From Odoribacter lunatus (GTDB taxonomy: Bacteria > Bacteroidota > Bacteroidia > Bacteroidales > Marinifilaceae): 64,000 nt of DNA. This document shows, in pieces, positions 17,024 through 25,400 of the stretch. The position numbers and the translations under genes are program-made. The notes beneath the pieces are model-generated. The model saw only the letters and a list, made by a program, of their open reading frames with translations. It was not told the DNA's origin and did no database searches. Positions within the stretch are counted from its first letter, which is position 1. Each line of letters starts with the position of its first letter. The stretch spans positions 1 through 64,000 of the forward strand of contig NZ_CALPCZ010000012.1 of the NCBI RefSeq assembly GCF_943193135.1, read 5' to 3'.

Positions 17024-18487
17024 ATGAATCCCTATATCTCCATTTTTATTGTCTTTATCTATTTTTGTTTTATTCTGTGGATATCTTACTTAAGTTCGCG
17101 TAAATCAGATACCACAGACTTTTATCGGGGCGGCAACAAATCTCCGTGGTGGGTCGTCGCTTTCGGAATGATTGGAACCACCTTATCGGGTGTCACCTTC
17201 ATATCAGTACCCGGTTGGGTATCTTCTCCCGCAAAAATGACTTACTTCTCCGTTATTTTGGGAAATTTCGTCGGCTATCTTCTCATTGCCCATATCCTTC
17301 TCCCTCTTTATTACAAACTGAATCTGACTTCCATATATACTTATATTGAAGAACGCTTTGGATTTAGAGCTTATAAAACCAGTGCCGTACTCTTCCTGCT
17401 GTCTAAAACTATCGGGGCTTCTTTCCGTCTCTTTATCGTCACTTTAGTGTTACAAATTACCATCTGTACTCCTCTTCATATTCCTTATGCCGTCAATGCC
17501 TTGTTTTGTATTTTTATCATTTGGGCATATACTTTTAAAGGCGGCATTAAAGCTATCGTATGGACAGACCTTGTACAAACTTTTTTTCTTATTTTCGCTA
17601 TCTTATTCACTCTATTTTCCATTCAACAAACACTGGGCTTTTCTTTTCAAGAGACTTTAGAAAGCATCCGGCACAGTTCACAATTCCAAATTTTCGATTT
17701 TGAAAATCCATGGAATAATCCGAATAACTTTTTCAAACAGTTTATTGCCGGTATTTTTATTGCCATTGTCATGACCGGGCTTGACCAGGATATGATGCAA
17801 AAAAACTTAAGTCTGCAAAATATACGGGAGGCTAAAAAGAATTTTTTGACTTTTAGTTTCATGTCCATTCCTGTATGTTTTATTTTTATGTGTCTGGGGG
17901 TATTATTTTTCATTTACATGAACCAAACAAATATTCCGATTCCGGAAAAAACTGACAGCATTTATCCCATGCTCGCTACACAATATCTCTCCACAACTAC
18001 CGGAATATTGTTTATGTTAGGTGTTATCGCCGCAGCATTTTCCAGTGCCAATTCCGCCCTTATCGCTATGACTACATCTTTTACAGTAGACATTTACGGG
18101 ATTAAAGAAAAAACAGAAGTCAAAAAGAAAAAAATTCGTTTCTATACTCACATCGGCAACGCACTATTAATCGCTTGCGTGATGATTGCATTCAATTCTT
18201 TTAATAACGAAAGCGTTGTCTATGCTATTTTTAAATTCGCTGGCTATACATACGGTCCGCTATTAGGCCTATTTTTCGTCGGCATCCTGCTAAAAATCCG
18301 CGTTTATGACCGTGCAATTCCTTTTATTTCCGCATTATCAATCCTACTAACAATTAGTATTGATCATTATTCAAGCGAACTACTAAACGGTTATCGTTTC
18401 GGATTTGAAATTCTATTAGTAAACGGATTTTTGACCATCATCGGATTATTATTATGTCGAAAAAAGGAAAATAATTTTCTTCATTAA
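17024..18487 (+). CDS. Sodium:solute symporter (SSS family)
   Basis: The 487-residue membrane protein has about 13 spans and SSS signatures: FYRGGNKSPWWVVAFGMIGTT near residue 30 and the internal AAAFSSANSALIAMTTSF segment carrying the second sodium-site serines. Substrates of this family include sugars, sialic acid and amino acids. Its place between an AmpG-like permease and NamZ suggests MurNAc or a related amino sugar; a dedicated inner-membrane MurNAc transporter (MurT) is known in Tannerella forsythia. The ATG at 17024 is chosen because the longer frame from 16919 lies within the end of the preceding gene. Confidence 0.82.
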   Translation: MNPYISIFIVFIYFCFILWISYLSSRKSDTTDFYRGGNKSPWWVVAFGMIGTTLSGVTFISVPGWVSSPAKMTYFSVILGNFVGYLLIAHILLPLYYKLNLTSIYTYIEERFGFRAYKTSAVLFLLSKTIGASFRLFIVTLVLQITICTPLHIPYAVNALFCIFIIWAYTFKGGIKAIVWTDLVQTFFLIFAILFTLFSIQQTLGFSFQETLESIRHSSQFQIFDFENPWNNPNNFFKQFIAGIFIAIVMTGLDQDMMQKNLSLQNIREAKKNFLTFSFMSIPVCFIFMCLGVLFFIYMNQTNIPIPEKTDSIYPMLATQYLSTTTGILFMLGVIAAAFSSANSALIAMTTSFTVDIYGIKEKTEVKKKKIRFYTHIGNALLIACVMIAFNSFNNESVVYAIFKFAGYTYGPLLGLFFVGILLKIRVYDRAIPFISALSILLTISIDHYSSELLNGYRFGFEILLVNGFLTIIGLLLCRKKENNFLH

Positions 18488-18520
18488 GCGGATTTTTATA
18501 TCATTGGAAAAAATTTTGAT

Positions 18521-19690
18521 ATGTATTTGAAATACTGTCTTACATTCTTGCTTTTTTTAGGAGCAATTGCCTGTTTTTCACAGAACCACCAGATAAAAGT
18601 CGGTGCAGCTTGTACTGAAGAATATTTTCCCCTGCTACAAGGTAAAAAAATAGCTTTATTCTCCAATCATACCGGAACGGTAAATAATGAGCATACTGTT
18701 GATTTATTAAAACGTTCCGGCTTCGATATCGTTATTATCTTTTCTCCGGAACACGGCTTTCGGGGAACCGCCGATGCCGGAGAACATGTTGCAGGAAGTA
18801 TTGACCCCCAAACCGGTATTCCTGTATATTCTCTCTACAACGGGAAAAACGGGAAACCTGATGAACAAGCAATGCGCTTATTTGATTGCTTAGTGGTAGA
18901 TATTCAAGATGTAGGACTGCGCTTTTATACCTATTACATTTCTATGGTCAAACTCATGGATGCCTGTGCCGAATACGGGAAAAACATGATCATATTGGAT
19001 CGTCCCAATCCCAACGGACACTATGTAGATGGACCTATCCTGGATATGAAATACAAATCAGGGGTTGGTTGGTTGCCCATTCCTGTTGTACATGGCCTTA
19101 CATTGGGAGAATTGGCACAAATGGTAAATGGTGAAAAATGGTTACCCCAGGGACGCACTTGCCCCCTAACCGTCATTACTTGTAAAAATTATACGCACCA
19201 AACCGAATATCAGCTTCCCATTGCCCCTTCACCCAATCTTCCGAATATGAAAGCAATCTATCTGTATCCGTCCCTTTGTTTTTTTGAAGCGACACCAGTT
19301 AGTTTAGGACGAGGCACATCTCTACCATTCCAAATATTCGGTCATCCCAATATGAAAGGATATACTTATTCATTTACCCCTATCAGTATGCCAGGAGCAA
19401 AAAATCCACCTCAACTTAACCGTCAATGTTTTGGAAAAAATTTAAGCCAATTACCCAATGAGGAACTCAGAAACAAAGGCATTGATTTAACCTATTTAAT
19501 CGAAGCCTATCACAATTTACACTTAGATGATCTCTTTTTCAGTTCTTTTTTTGAAAAGTTAATTGGCGTGGATTATGTGCGCAAAATGATTAAAGCCGGC
19601 AAATCTGCTGAGGAAATAAAAACCCGCTGGCAAAGCGACATCATCCGATTTAAAAAACAACGTACCTCTTATCTTCTTTACCCAGAATAA
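18521..19690 (+). CDS. namZ: DUF1343 exo-beta-N-acetylmuramidase (NamZ family)
   Basis: NamZ enzymes (glycoside hydrolase family 171) release MurNAc from the non-reducing end of peptidoglycan fragments; characterised members come from Bacillus subtilis and Tannerella forsythia. The 389-residue protein begins with a signal peptide (MYLKYCLTFLLFLGAIACFS) and contains ALFSNHTG, FSPEHGFRG, VVDIQDVGLRFYTYISM-like and DRPNPNG motifs characteristic of DUF1343. The export signal places it in the periplasm. It closes the six-gene run and is separated from ferritin by a bidirectional terminator. The MurNAc produced would suit the adjacent symporter and the BadF-type kinase. Confidence 0.88.
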   Translation: MYLKYCLTFLLFLGAIACFSQNHQIKVGAACTEEYFPLLQGKKIALFSNHTGTVNNEHTVDLLKRSGFDIVIIFSPEHGFRGTADAGEHVAGSIDPQTGIPVYSLYNGKNGKPDEQAMRLFDCLVVDIQDVGLRFYTYYISMVKLMDACAEYGKNMIILDRPNPNGHYVDGPILDMKYKSGVGWLPIPVVHGLTLGELAQMVNGEKWLPQGRTCPLTVITCKNYTHQTEYQLPIAPSPNLPNMKAIYLYPSLCFFEATPVSLGRGTSLPFQIFGHPNMKGYTYSFTPISMPGAKNPPQLNRQCFGKNLSQLPNEELRNKGIDLTYLIEAYHNLHLDDLFFSSFFEKLIGVDYVRKMIKAGKSAEEIKTRWQSDIIRFKKQRTSYLLYPE

Positions 19691-19711
19691 AAGCAGTAAG
19701 AGAAATAATTA

Positions 19712-19751
19712 AAAACCGTGAAGCAAAAGATTTATTTCGCTCCACGGTTTT
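19712..19751. terminator. Bidirectional terminator between namZ and ferritin
   Basis: The stem AAAACCGTG/CACGGTTTT has an inner partial stem (AGC/GCT) and T-rich ends on both strands. It lies between convergent genes. Confidence 0.85.
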
Positions 19752-19777
19752 ATTTTTCAATTAATGGATTTGCAAAA

Positions 19778-20290
19778 TTACTCTGCTGACGCTACTGGAT
19801 TATACACCCGCGTACTCAATTCCTTGTCCAAAGTATAAATACCAAAGCCATTATCCTTAATCATACGAAGTGCATCTATTATTCCTTGTGCCGTTGCCTC
19901 TTCCTCTACTTGCTCTTCAACAAACCAGCGAAGCATAGATTGCATTGCATAATCGTTTTCTTTCAAAGCCAACGCATACAAATCATTAATCATTGCCGTT
20001 ACTTTCCGCTCATGTGCCAACGTATCTTCAAATGCTGCAAGCGGAGTTTCCCATGTTGTTTTCACTTCTGCTATCGGTTTCAACACCGGACGTCCACCCC
20101 GAGAAATAATATAATTAAATAACTTTATCGCATGATCTTGTTCTTCTTTGAATTGAATATGCATCCAATTAGCAAAACCAGCTTGCCCTTTTGCTGCAAA
20201 ATCCGCTGACATTGACAAATAAAGATAAGCAGACCAAAATTCAGCGTTTACTTGCTCATTCAAAGCTTTTTCTAACTTTTCGCTCAACAT
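19778..20290 (-). CDS. ftnA: Ferritin (non-heme, FtnA type)
   Basis: It stores iron as a 24-subunit shell. The 170-residue protein has the ferroxidase glutamates in LNEQVNAEFWSAYLYLS (about residues 9-25), HIQFKEEQDHAIKLFNYI (ExxH motif near residue 53), and WFVEEQVEEEATAQ in helix C. The absence of a heme-binding methionine layout favours ferritin over bacterioferritin. It is monocistronic, with convergent namZ on one side and two tRNA-Leu genes upstream on the same strand. Together with dps it gives the window two iron-storage proteins. Confidence 0.95.
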   Translation of the reverse strand: MLSEKLEKALNEQVNAEFWSAYLYLSMSADFAAKGQAGFANWMHIQFKEEQDHAIKLFNYIISRGGRPVLKPIAEVKTTWETPLAAFEDTLAHERKVTAMINDLYALALKENDYAMQSMLRWFVEEQVEEEATAQGIIDALRMIKDNGFGIYTLDKELSTRVYNPVASAE

Positions 20291-20330
20291 AGTAACAATA
20301 ACTTTTTAATTATAAAACTTTTAATTTAAG

Positions 20331-20355
20331 AAAAAGCCGCATAAAAATGCGACTT
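20331..20355 (-). terminator. Terminator after the tRNA-Leu pair
   Basis: On the minus strand GTCGCAT, a loop of four T and ATGCGGC form a 7-bp stem with one G-T pair, followed by five T. It lies 20 bases past the CCA end of tRNA-Leu(GAG). Confidence 0.75.
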
Positions 20356-20374
20356 CCTACCATTTTTTCTAATT

Positions 20375-20461
20375 TGGTGCCCGAAACAAGAGTTGAACTT
20401 GCACGGCCTTGCGGCCACTACCCCCTCAAAGTAGCGTGTCTACCAATTCCACCATCCGGGC
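20375..20461 (-). tRNA. tRNA-Leu (anticodon GAG)
   Basis: On the minus strand an 87-base class II tRNA can be folded: acceptor GCCCGGA pairs with TTCGGGC, the anticodon stem CTACT/GGTAG encloses loop TTGAGGG, and a long variable arm follows. The 3' CCA is encoded. The anticodon GAG reads CUC and CUU. Confidence 0.92.
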
Positions 20462-20485
20462 GTATATCACTCTACTATTTCAATG

Positions 20486-20569
20486 TGCCCAAAACAGGAC
20501 TCGAACCTGCACGTCCGTAAAGACACTAGTACCTGAAACTAGCGCGTCTACCAATTTCGCCATTCGGGC
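20486..20569 (-). tRNA. tRNA-Leu (anticodon CAG)
   Basis: An 84-base class II tRNA on the minus strand: acceptor GCCCGAA pairs with TTTGGGC, anticodon stem CTAGT/ACTAG encloses loop TTCAGGT. The discriminator A is followed by CAT, so CCA must be added after transcription. It lies 24 bases upstream of tRNA-Leu(GAG), and the two are probably transcribed together. Confidence 0.92.
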
Positions 20570-20591
20570 TTTATGGCACAAAGATACAAAC

Positions 20592-20629
20592 AAATTTCAT
20601 CCCTCCAAATTTTTAGAAGGATGAAATTT
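20592..20629 (-). terminator. Hairpin after the recombinase gene
   Basis: A perfect 11-bp inverted repeat AAATTTCATCC/GGATGAAATTT lies 15 bases past the stop of the recombinase gene. The T-tract on the minus strand is short, so termination may be weak. Confidence 0.6.
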
Positions 20630-20643
20630 CCAAATAACATGAC

Positions 20644-21858
20644 CTAGATATCCGTTATCAAATCATTAGCATCATCCAATACATTATTTTCAAAACTATC
20701 CAAATAAATTTGTGTCGTTTTTTCTGAATCATGCCCCAACCCTTCACTAATCACTGATGTCGGTATTCCGGAACGTTTGGCAATAGAGGCCCAAGAATGA
20801 CGCGCAACGTAAGTTGTGAGTGGTACACTCATCCCCAATAACTTTCCTAAAACTTTCAATCTTTGATTCGTTTTACGATATCCATTTTTATATTGACTAA
20901 ATTCATTTCTCCCCGGGAAACGAATAATAGGAAATATAAAAGCCCCTTTATTCGACAGATTATTATATTTTAAAATAATTTCCATAGCTTTATCCGTCAA
21001 TTTTATATTCAGCTTTTGTGCAGTTTTCTGTCGAGAATAATAAATTCTGTCCCCAACAATATTTGCGACCTTCAAAAACGCAATATCTTTAAATGACATA
21101 CCTCTCATATAAAAACTAAACAAGAATATATCCCGGGCTAAATCGAGTACAGGACGAGACATCAAGTCCAAATTCTTCAACGCAGCAATATCATCTTTAT
21201 AAATAGCCCGCTTCAGTGTTTTTTCTTTTCGGATTGTAATTTTTTTAAAAGGATAATACTCTTCTTCTATCAATCCGTCTTTTATTGCTTTGTTAAAAAC
21301 CGAACGAATCGTTCGCAAATAGAAAGAAACTGTATTAATCTTGCAGCCTCTTCCCAGCAAATAAGATTCAAAATTTTTCAAAAAGCCATAATCTACTTCT
21401 CCAAACGTAAGATTTTCTTTATTTGAAAACTTTTTCAAACGCTCAAGTGTTTCTCTATACACATTGGAGTTACCATTTTTTCCAATCCTCTCCAATGATA
21501 GGATGATATCATTAATATAATCATACATCGGAACAATGGAAGACTTTTTATAATAACCTTTCACTATATCATCTATGGTATAAATTGCGCGAGTAAGCTC
21601 AAAATCCATAATGATTTTTTTCAATTTCATCACTTCCGATTCTATATAGAAATTTACTCTTATCTTATTCTGGCGCTGTTCCAAGGTCCCTAATCTTTCA
21701 TTTAATCTGAATCTTTTTGAATCCCAATCTTCCATTTTGACTTTCTGAAATAAATTAATAAAACGCCTCATTTTGTTGTGAACCAATTTAATCATTATCG
21801 GACATTCTCCTTCCTGATTAATTTTTTGCTTATCCAATACAAGCTTCAATGAAATCAT
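20644..21858 (-). CDS. Tyrosine-type site-specific recombinase/integrase
   Basis: The 404-residue protein has the domain order of Bacteroidota integrases: an arm-binding N-terminus (MISLKLVLDKQKINQEGECPI and a following KMRRFINLFQKVKMEDW strand), a SAM-like core-binding domain (about 110-200), and a catalytic domain from about 210. Catalytic residues seen are R in FYMRGMSFKDIAFL, R in YVARHSWASI, H in GLGHDSEKTT and the nucleophile Y in QIYLDSF. The usual first box-II histidine is replaced (TTYVAR), which is common in this group. It stands alone between tRNA-Gln and the tRNA-Leu pair, without other mobile-element genes. Confidence 0.9.
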   Translation of the reverse strand: MISLKLVLDKQKINQEGECPIMIKLVHNKMRRFINLFQKVKMEDWDSKRFRLNERLGTLEQRQNKIRVNFYIESEVMKLKKIIMDFELTRAIYTIDDIVKGYYKKSSIVPMYDYINDIILSLERIGKNGNSNVYRETLERLKKFSNKENLTFGEVDYGFLKNFESYLLGRGCKINTVSFYLRTIRSVFNKAIKDGLIEEEYYPFKKITIRKEKTLKRAIYKDDIAALKNLDLMSRPVLDLARDIFLFSFYMRGMSFKDIAFLKVANIVGDRIYYSRQKTAQKLNIKLTDKAMEIILKYNNLSNKGAFIFPIIRFPGRNEFSQYKNGYRKTNQRLKVLGKLLGMSVPLTTYVARHSWASIAKRSGIPTSVISEGLGHDSEKTTQIYLDSFENNVLDDANDLITDI

Positions 21859-21991
21859 AAAGTATGAATTTTAAATGTTTAATAATTGAATATCAAACAC
21901 AAATATAGTCCCACATCTCAAAAAGCATATAGTTCAAGAAATACAGTGGAAAAAATCACAACATTGATAAATATTTAAAAGAAGAATATAT

Positions 21992-22023
21992 AAAAAACGT
22001 TGCAACCCCAACGGCTACAACGT
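21992..22023 (-). terminator. Terminator after tRNA-Gln
   Basis: On the minus strand ACGTTG and CAACGT form the base of a hairpin followed by TTTTTTAT, 17 bases past the tRNA 3' end. Confidence 0.7.
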
Positions 22024-22039
22024 CATTAACTTTAAGATG

Positions 22040-22110
22040 TTGTCCCACCAGGATTCGAACCTGGACTGACAGAACCAAAACCTGCTGTGCTGCCATTACA
22101 CAATGGGACA
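22040..22110 (-). tRNA. tRNA-Gln (anticodon TTG)
   Basis: A 71-base tRNA on the minus strand: acceptor TGTCCCA pairs with TGGGACA, the anticodon arm has loop TTTTGGT, and the T-arm is CCAGG TTCGAAT CCTGG. CCA is not encoded. It reads CAA and, by wobble, CAG. Confidence 0.92.
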
Positions 22111-22254
22111 ATCCTTTTGATTGTGCCGCAAATGTAAAAACTTTTTCGTTTTCAAACAAAAAAAAGCATAAAAATTCAATCAAAATAATTATTTTCGTGC
22201 CTTGTAAATTGAGATATTTTTAGTGTCCAATATATTAAACGAAATAAAAAGCAG

Positions 22255-25200
22255 ATGTATCAGATTAAGAACCACCCTAAGCTGAAATTTCAACTAATTA
22301 ACAATGTCACCGGTTGGCTCACTTTCATCATTGCCAGTCTAACTTACATTTTAACCTCCGAACCCACAGCAAGTCTATGGGATTGCGGAGAATTTATAAC
22401 AACATCCGTAGGGTTACAAGTTGGCCATCCTCCCGGAGCACCTTTATTCATGATTATCTCACGACTTTTTGCCATTTTTGCTCCTTCTCCGGACAAACAA
22501 GCGCTCATGATAAATTACCTATCAGCATTATGTTCTGGATTTACTATATTATTTCTATTTTGGAGCATTAGTCATTTAGCCCGCAAACTAATTTCAAAAG
22601 AAAGTCAAGAATGTACATTAGGGCAATTATTCGCAATTATGGGAGCTTCTCTCGTCGGAGCTTTAACCTATACCTTCAGTGATACATTTTGGTTTTCTGC
22701 CGTAGAAGGTGAAGTATATGCCATGTCATCTTTGTTTACCGCGGTCGTTTTTTGGGCCATATTAAAATGGGAAAATGTAGCCTTTCAACCTTACGCTAAC
22801 CGTTGGTTAGTTTTAATTGCCTATTTAATAGGACTTTCTATCGGTGTACATTTGCTTAATTTATTGGCCATTCCGGCGATTGTTTTTGTTTATTATTTCA
22901 AGAAATATACCCCAACAACGAAAGGGGTTATTAAAACAGGTATTCTTTCACTTATTATTTTAGGTGTCGTTAATTTTTTATTGATTCCTGGCGTCATCAA
23001 GATTGCCGGAACTTTTGAATTAATTTTTGTTAACGGAATGGGATTACCGTTTAATACGGGTGTTATCATATATGCCATTCTACTCATAGGAGGGCTTACA
23101 TACGGCATCCGTTACACCCTAAAAAAGAATAAAACAATCCTCAATACGATATTCACTTGCTTTATCGTCATGCTGATTGGTTATTCTTCATATGCCATGG
23201 TTGTCATTCGCTCAATCAGCAATCCTCCGATTGATGAAAACAGTCCTGACAATGTATTCGCTTTATTGTCTTACATTAACCGGGATCAATATGGAGATTC
23301 CCCTTTGCTTTATGGTCAATATTACAACGCTCCTTTAATTGACATTCAAGACAAAACACCTATTTACTACCAAAATAAAACTACAGGTAAATACGATAAA
23401 ATCGGTTATAAACCCAGCTATACTTATGATAGCCGTTTTTGTACTTTCTTCCCTCGCATGTATAGCAACCAACGTTCCTATTTCCCACAAGATTACGAGT
23501 CATGGGGAGGGAAACCTAACGGACCGACTTATATGATAAATGGAAAAGCAGTACAAAAACCAAGTTTCGGTAATAATCTGAAATACTTTTTCAACTACCA
23601 AGTCGGACACATGTATTGGAGGTATTTCATGTGGAATTTTTCAGGACGTCAAAATGATATTCAAGGATATGGAGACATTCGTCATGGAAATTGGATTACA
23701 GGTATTAAATTCCTCGATGCTCTTCGTTTAGGCAATCAAGATGAACTACCTGATGAATTAAAATCAGAAAAGGCATTAAATAAATATTATATGCTTCCTT
23801 TCTTATTGGGATTATTAGGTATGTTTTTCCAATACAAAAAAAGTCGGGAAGGGAAACAAGATTTCTGGGTCCTCATGCTCTTATTCTTCATGACAGGTTT
23901 AGCAATTATCATTTTCTTAAACCAAACACCCCGAGAACCGCGAGAACGGGATTATGCCTATGCCGGCTCATTTTATGCTTATGCTATATGGATTGGACTC
24001 GGCGTACTTTCCATTTGGGAATTTTTAAATAAAAAAATAAATTCAAAGATTGCAGCATTACTTAGTACCGGTATTTGTTTAATAGTTGTTCCTATCAACA
24101 TGGGAGCACAAAACTGGGACGACCATTCCAGAGCAGACCGTTATGCTACAATTGCACATGCCAAGAACTATCTAAATTCATGCGCACCGAATGCTATTCT
24201 TTTTACTTACGGCGATAACGATACATTCCCATTATGGTATGCACAAGAAGTAGAAGGCGTCAGACGAGACATCCGGATTGTCAATCTAAGTCTTTTAGCC
24301 GGAGGATGGTACATCGACCAAATTAACCGGAAAGCCTACGAAAGCGATAGAGTACCCATTTCTTTCACTCATGACCAATATCATGAAGGTGTCCGTGATT
24401 GGGTTGCCGTACAAGAACGATTCAAATCTGCAAATTTGAAAGACGTCATGGAATTTGTCGCAAGTGACAACCCCAATACAAAAGTCAGATCGACTTACAA
24501 CAACGAATTAATGGATTATATTCCAACAAAAAATGTCTATATTCCAGTTGATGCAGAAAAAGTAATCGCCAACGGAACAGTTAATCCCAAAGATTCGTCT
24601 TTGATTGAGAAAAATGTAAATATCCAAATAAAAAAGAATAATTTGAACAAATCAGAATTAATGGTATTGGATATTATTGCAACTAATAATTGGGAACGTC
24701 CCATCTATTTCGGCATTGGGATGGGAAGTGACAATTACATGGGATTGGAAAATTATTTTCAATTAGAAGGCGCTGCTTACCGGCTTGTTCCTATCAAAAC
24801 AAAAGACTCGGAATACTATAACTTCGGACGTATTGATACCGATATTCTCTATGATAATCTCATGAATAAATTTGAATGGGGAAACATTAAAGACCCGAAA
24901 GTCAATATTGACTACTTCCACGATAATACAATCGCGGTCATGAGATATCGAAATACATTCTTACGTTTGGCTGAAGTATTGATGAACGAAGGGAAAAATG
25001 AGAAAGCTATAAATGTTTTAAACAAAAGTCTTGAAGAGCTGCCAACCAATCAAGTACCCATTGACAACAATATTTTAAATTATATTCCGTTATACTACGC
25101 TCTCGGGGAAATGGAAAAAGCAGATAATTTGGTAAAAGAACTCTTTGTTAAAAATTATCAAATGCTGCGGTACATTAACTCACTTGCTCCTACCGACGCT

Positions 25201-25398
25201 CAAAGCGGAGAAATTCAGCAAGAACAACGAATGTGCTTAGGAGTCTCCCGTTACCTGATTGCTTATGCACAGCAAGCCGGAAGATATGAACTGGCTAAAT
25301 CAATTCAAGAACAAATAGAGGCTTTATATAACCCCACCAGCCTCCATCCACATCAGCCGGAACTGCAAAGAACAATAGACAGTAATAGACAAAGTTAA
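22255..25398 (+). CDS. DUF2723 integral membrane protein, GT-C-type glycosyltransferase-like, with C-terminal repeats
   Basis: The 1047-residue protein starts with about 12 membrane spans (to about residue 610). The segment SLWDCGEFITTSVGLQVGHP near residue 43 has the acidic residue expected in the first periplasmic loop of GT-C glycosyltransferases, and FSDTFWFSAVEGEVYAMSSL is the second conserved DUF2723 block. A large soluble periplasmic part follows, and the last 120 residues look like TPR helices (LAEVLMNEGKNEKAINVLNKSLEEL). The family is widespread in Bacteroidota and is likened to protein O-mannosyltransferases. Transfer of a lipid-linked sugar is inferred, not shown. prfB starts 2 bases after the stop. 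Confidence 0.75.
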   Translation: MYQIKNHPKLKFQLINNVTGWLTFIIASLTYILTSEPTASLWDCGEFITTSVGLQVGHPPGAPLFMIISRLFAIFAPSPDKQALMINYLSALCSGFTILFLFWSISHLARKLISKESQECTLGQLFAIMGASLVGALTYTFSDTFWFSAVEGEVYAMSSLFTAVVFWAILKWENVAFQPYANRWLVLIAYLIGLSIGVHLLNLLAIPAIVFVYYFKKYTPTTKGVIKTGILSLIILGVVNFLLIPGVIKIAGTFELIFVNGMGLPFNTGVIIYAILLIGGLTYGIRYTLKKNKTILNTIFTCFIVMLIGYSSYAMVVIRSISNPPIDENSPDNVFALLSYINRDQYGDSPLLYGQYYNAPLIDIQDKTPIYYQNKTTGKYDKIGYKPSYTYDSRFCTFFPRMYSNQRSYFPQDYESWGGKPNGPTYMINGKAVQKPSFGNNLKYFFNYQVGHMYWRYFMWNFSGRQNDIQGYGDIRHGNWITGIKFLDALRLGNQDELPDELKSEKALNKYYMLPFLLGLLGMFFQYKKSREGKQDFWVLMLLFFMTGLAIIIFLNQTPREPRERDYAYAGSFYAYAIWIGLGVLSIWEFLNKKINSKIAALLSTGICLIVVPINMGAQNWDDHSRADRYATIAHAKNYLNSCAPNAILFTYGDNDTFPLWYAQEVEGVRRDIRIVNLSLLAGGWYIDQINRKAYESDRVPISFTHDQYHEGVRDWVAVQERFKSANLKDVMEFVASDNPNTKVRSTYNNELMDYIPTKNVYIPVDAEKVIANGTVNPKDSSLIEKNVNIQIKKNNLNKSELMVLDIIATNNWERPIYFGIGMGSDNYMGLENYFQLEGAAYRLVPIKTKDSEYYNFGRIDTDILYDNLMNKFEWGNIKDPKVNIDYFHDNTIAVMRYRNTFLRLAEVLMNEGKNEKAINVLNKSLEELPTNQVPIDNNILNYIPLYYALGEMEKADNLVKELFVKNYQMLRYINSLAPTDAQSGEIQQEQRMCLGVSRYLIAYAQQAGRYELAKSIQEQIEALYNPTSLHPHQPELQRTIDSNRQS

Positions 25399-25400
25399 AT

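Noticed and set aside
20644-22110. Prophage or integrative element marked by the recombinase
   Set aside because: No capsid, terminase, relaxase, conjugation or regulator genes flank it, and no second att copy was seen.
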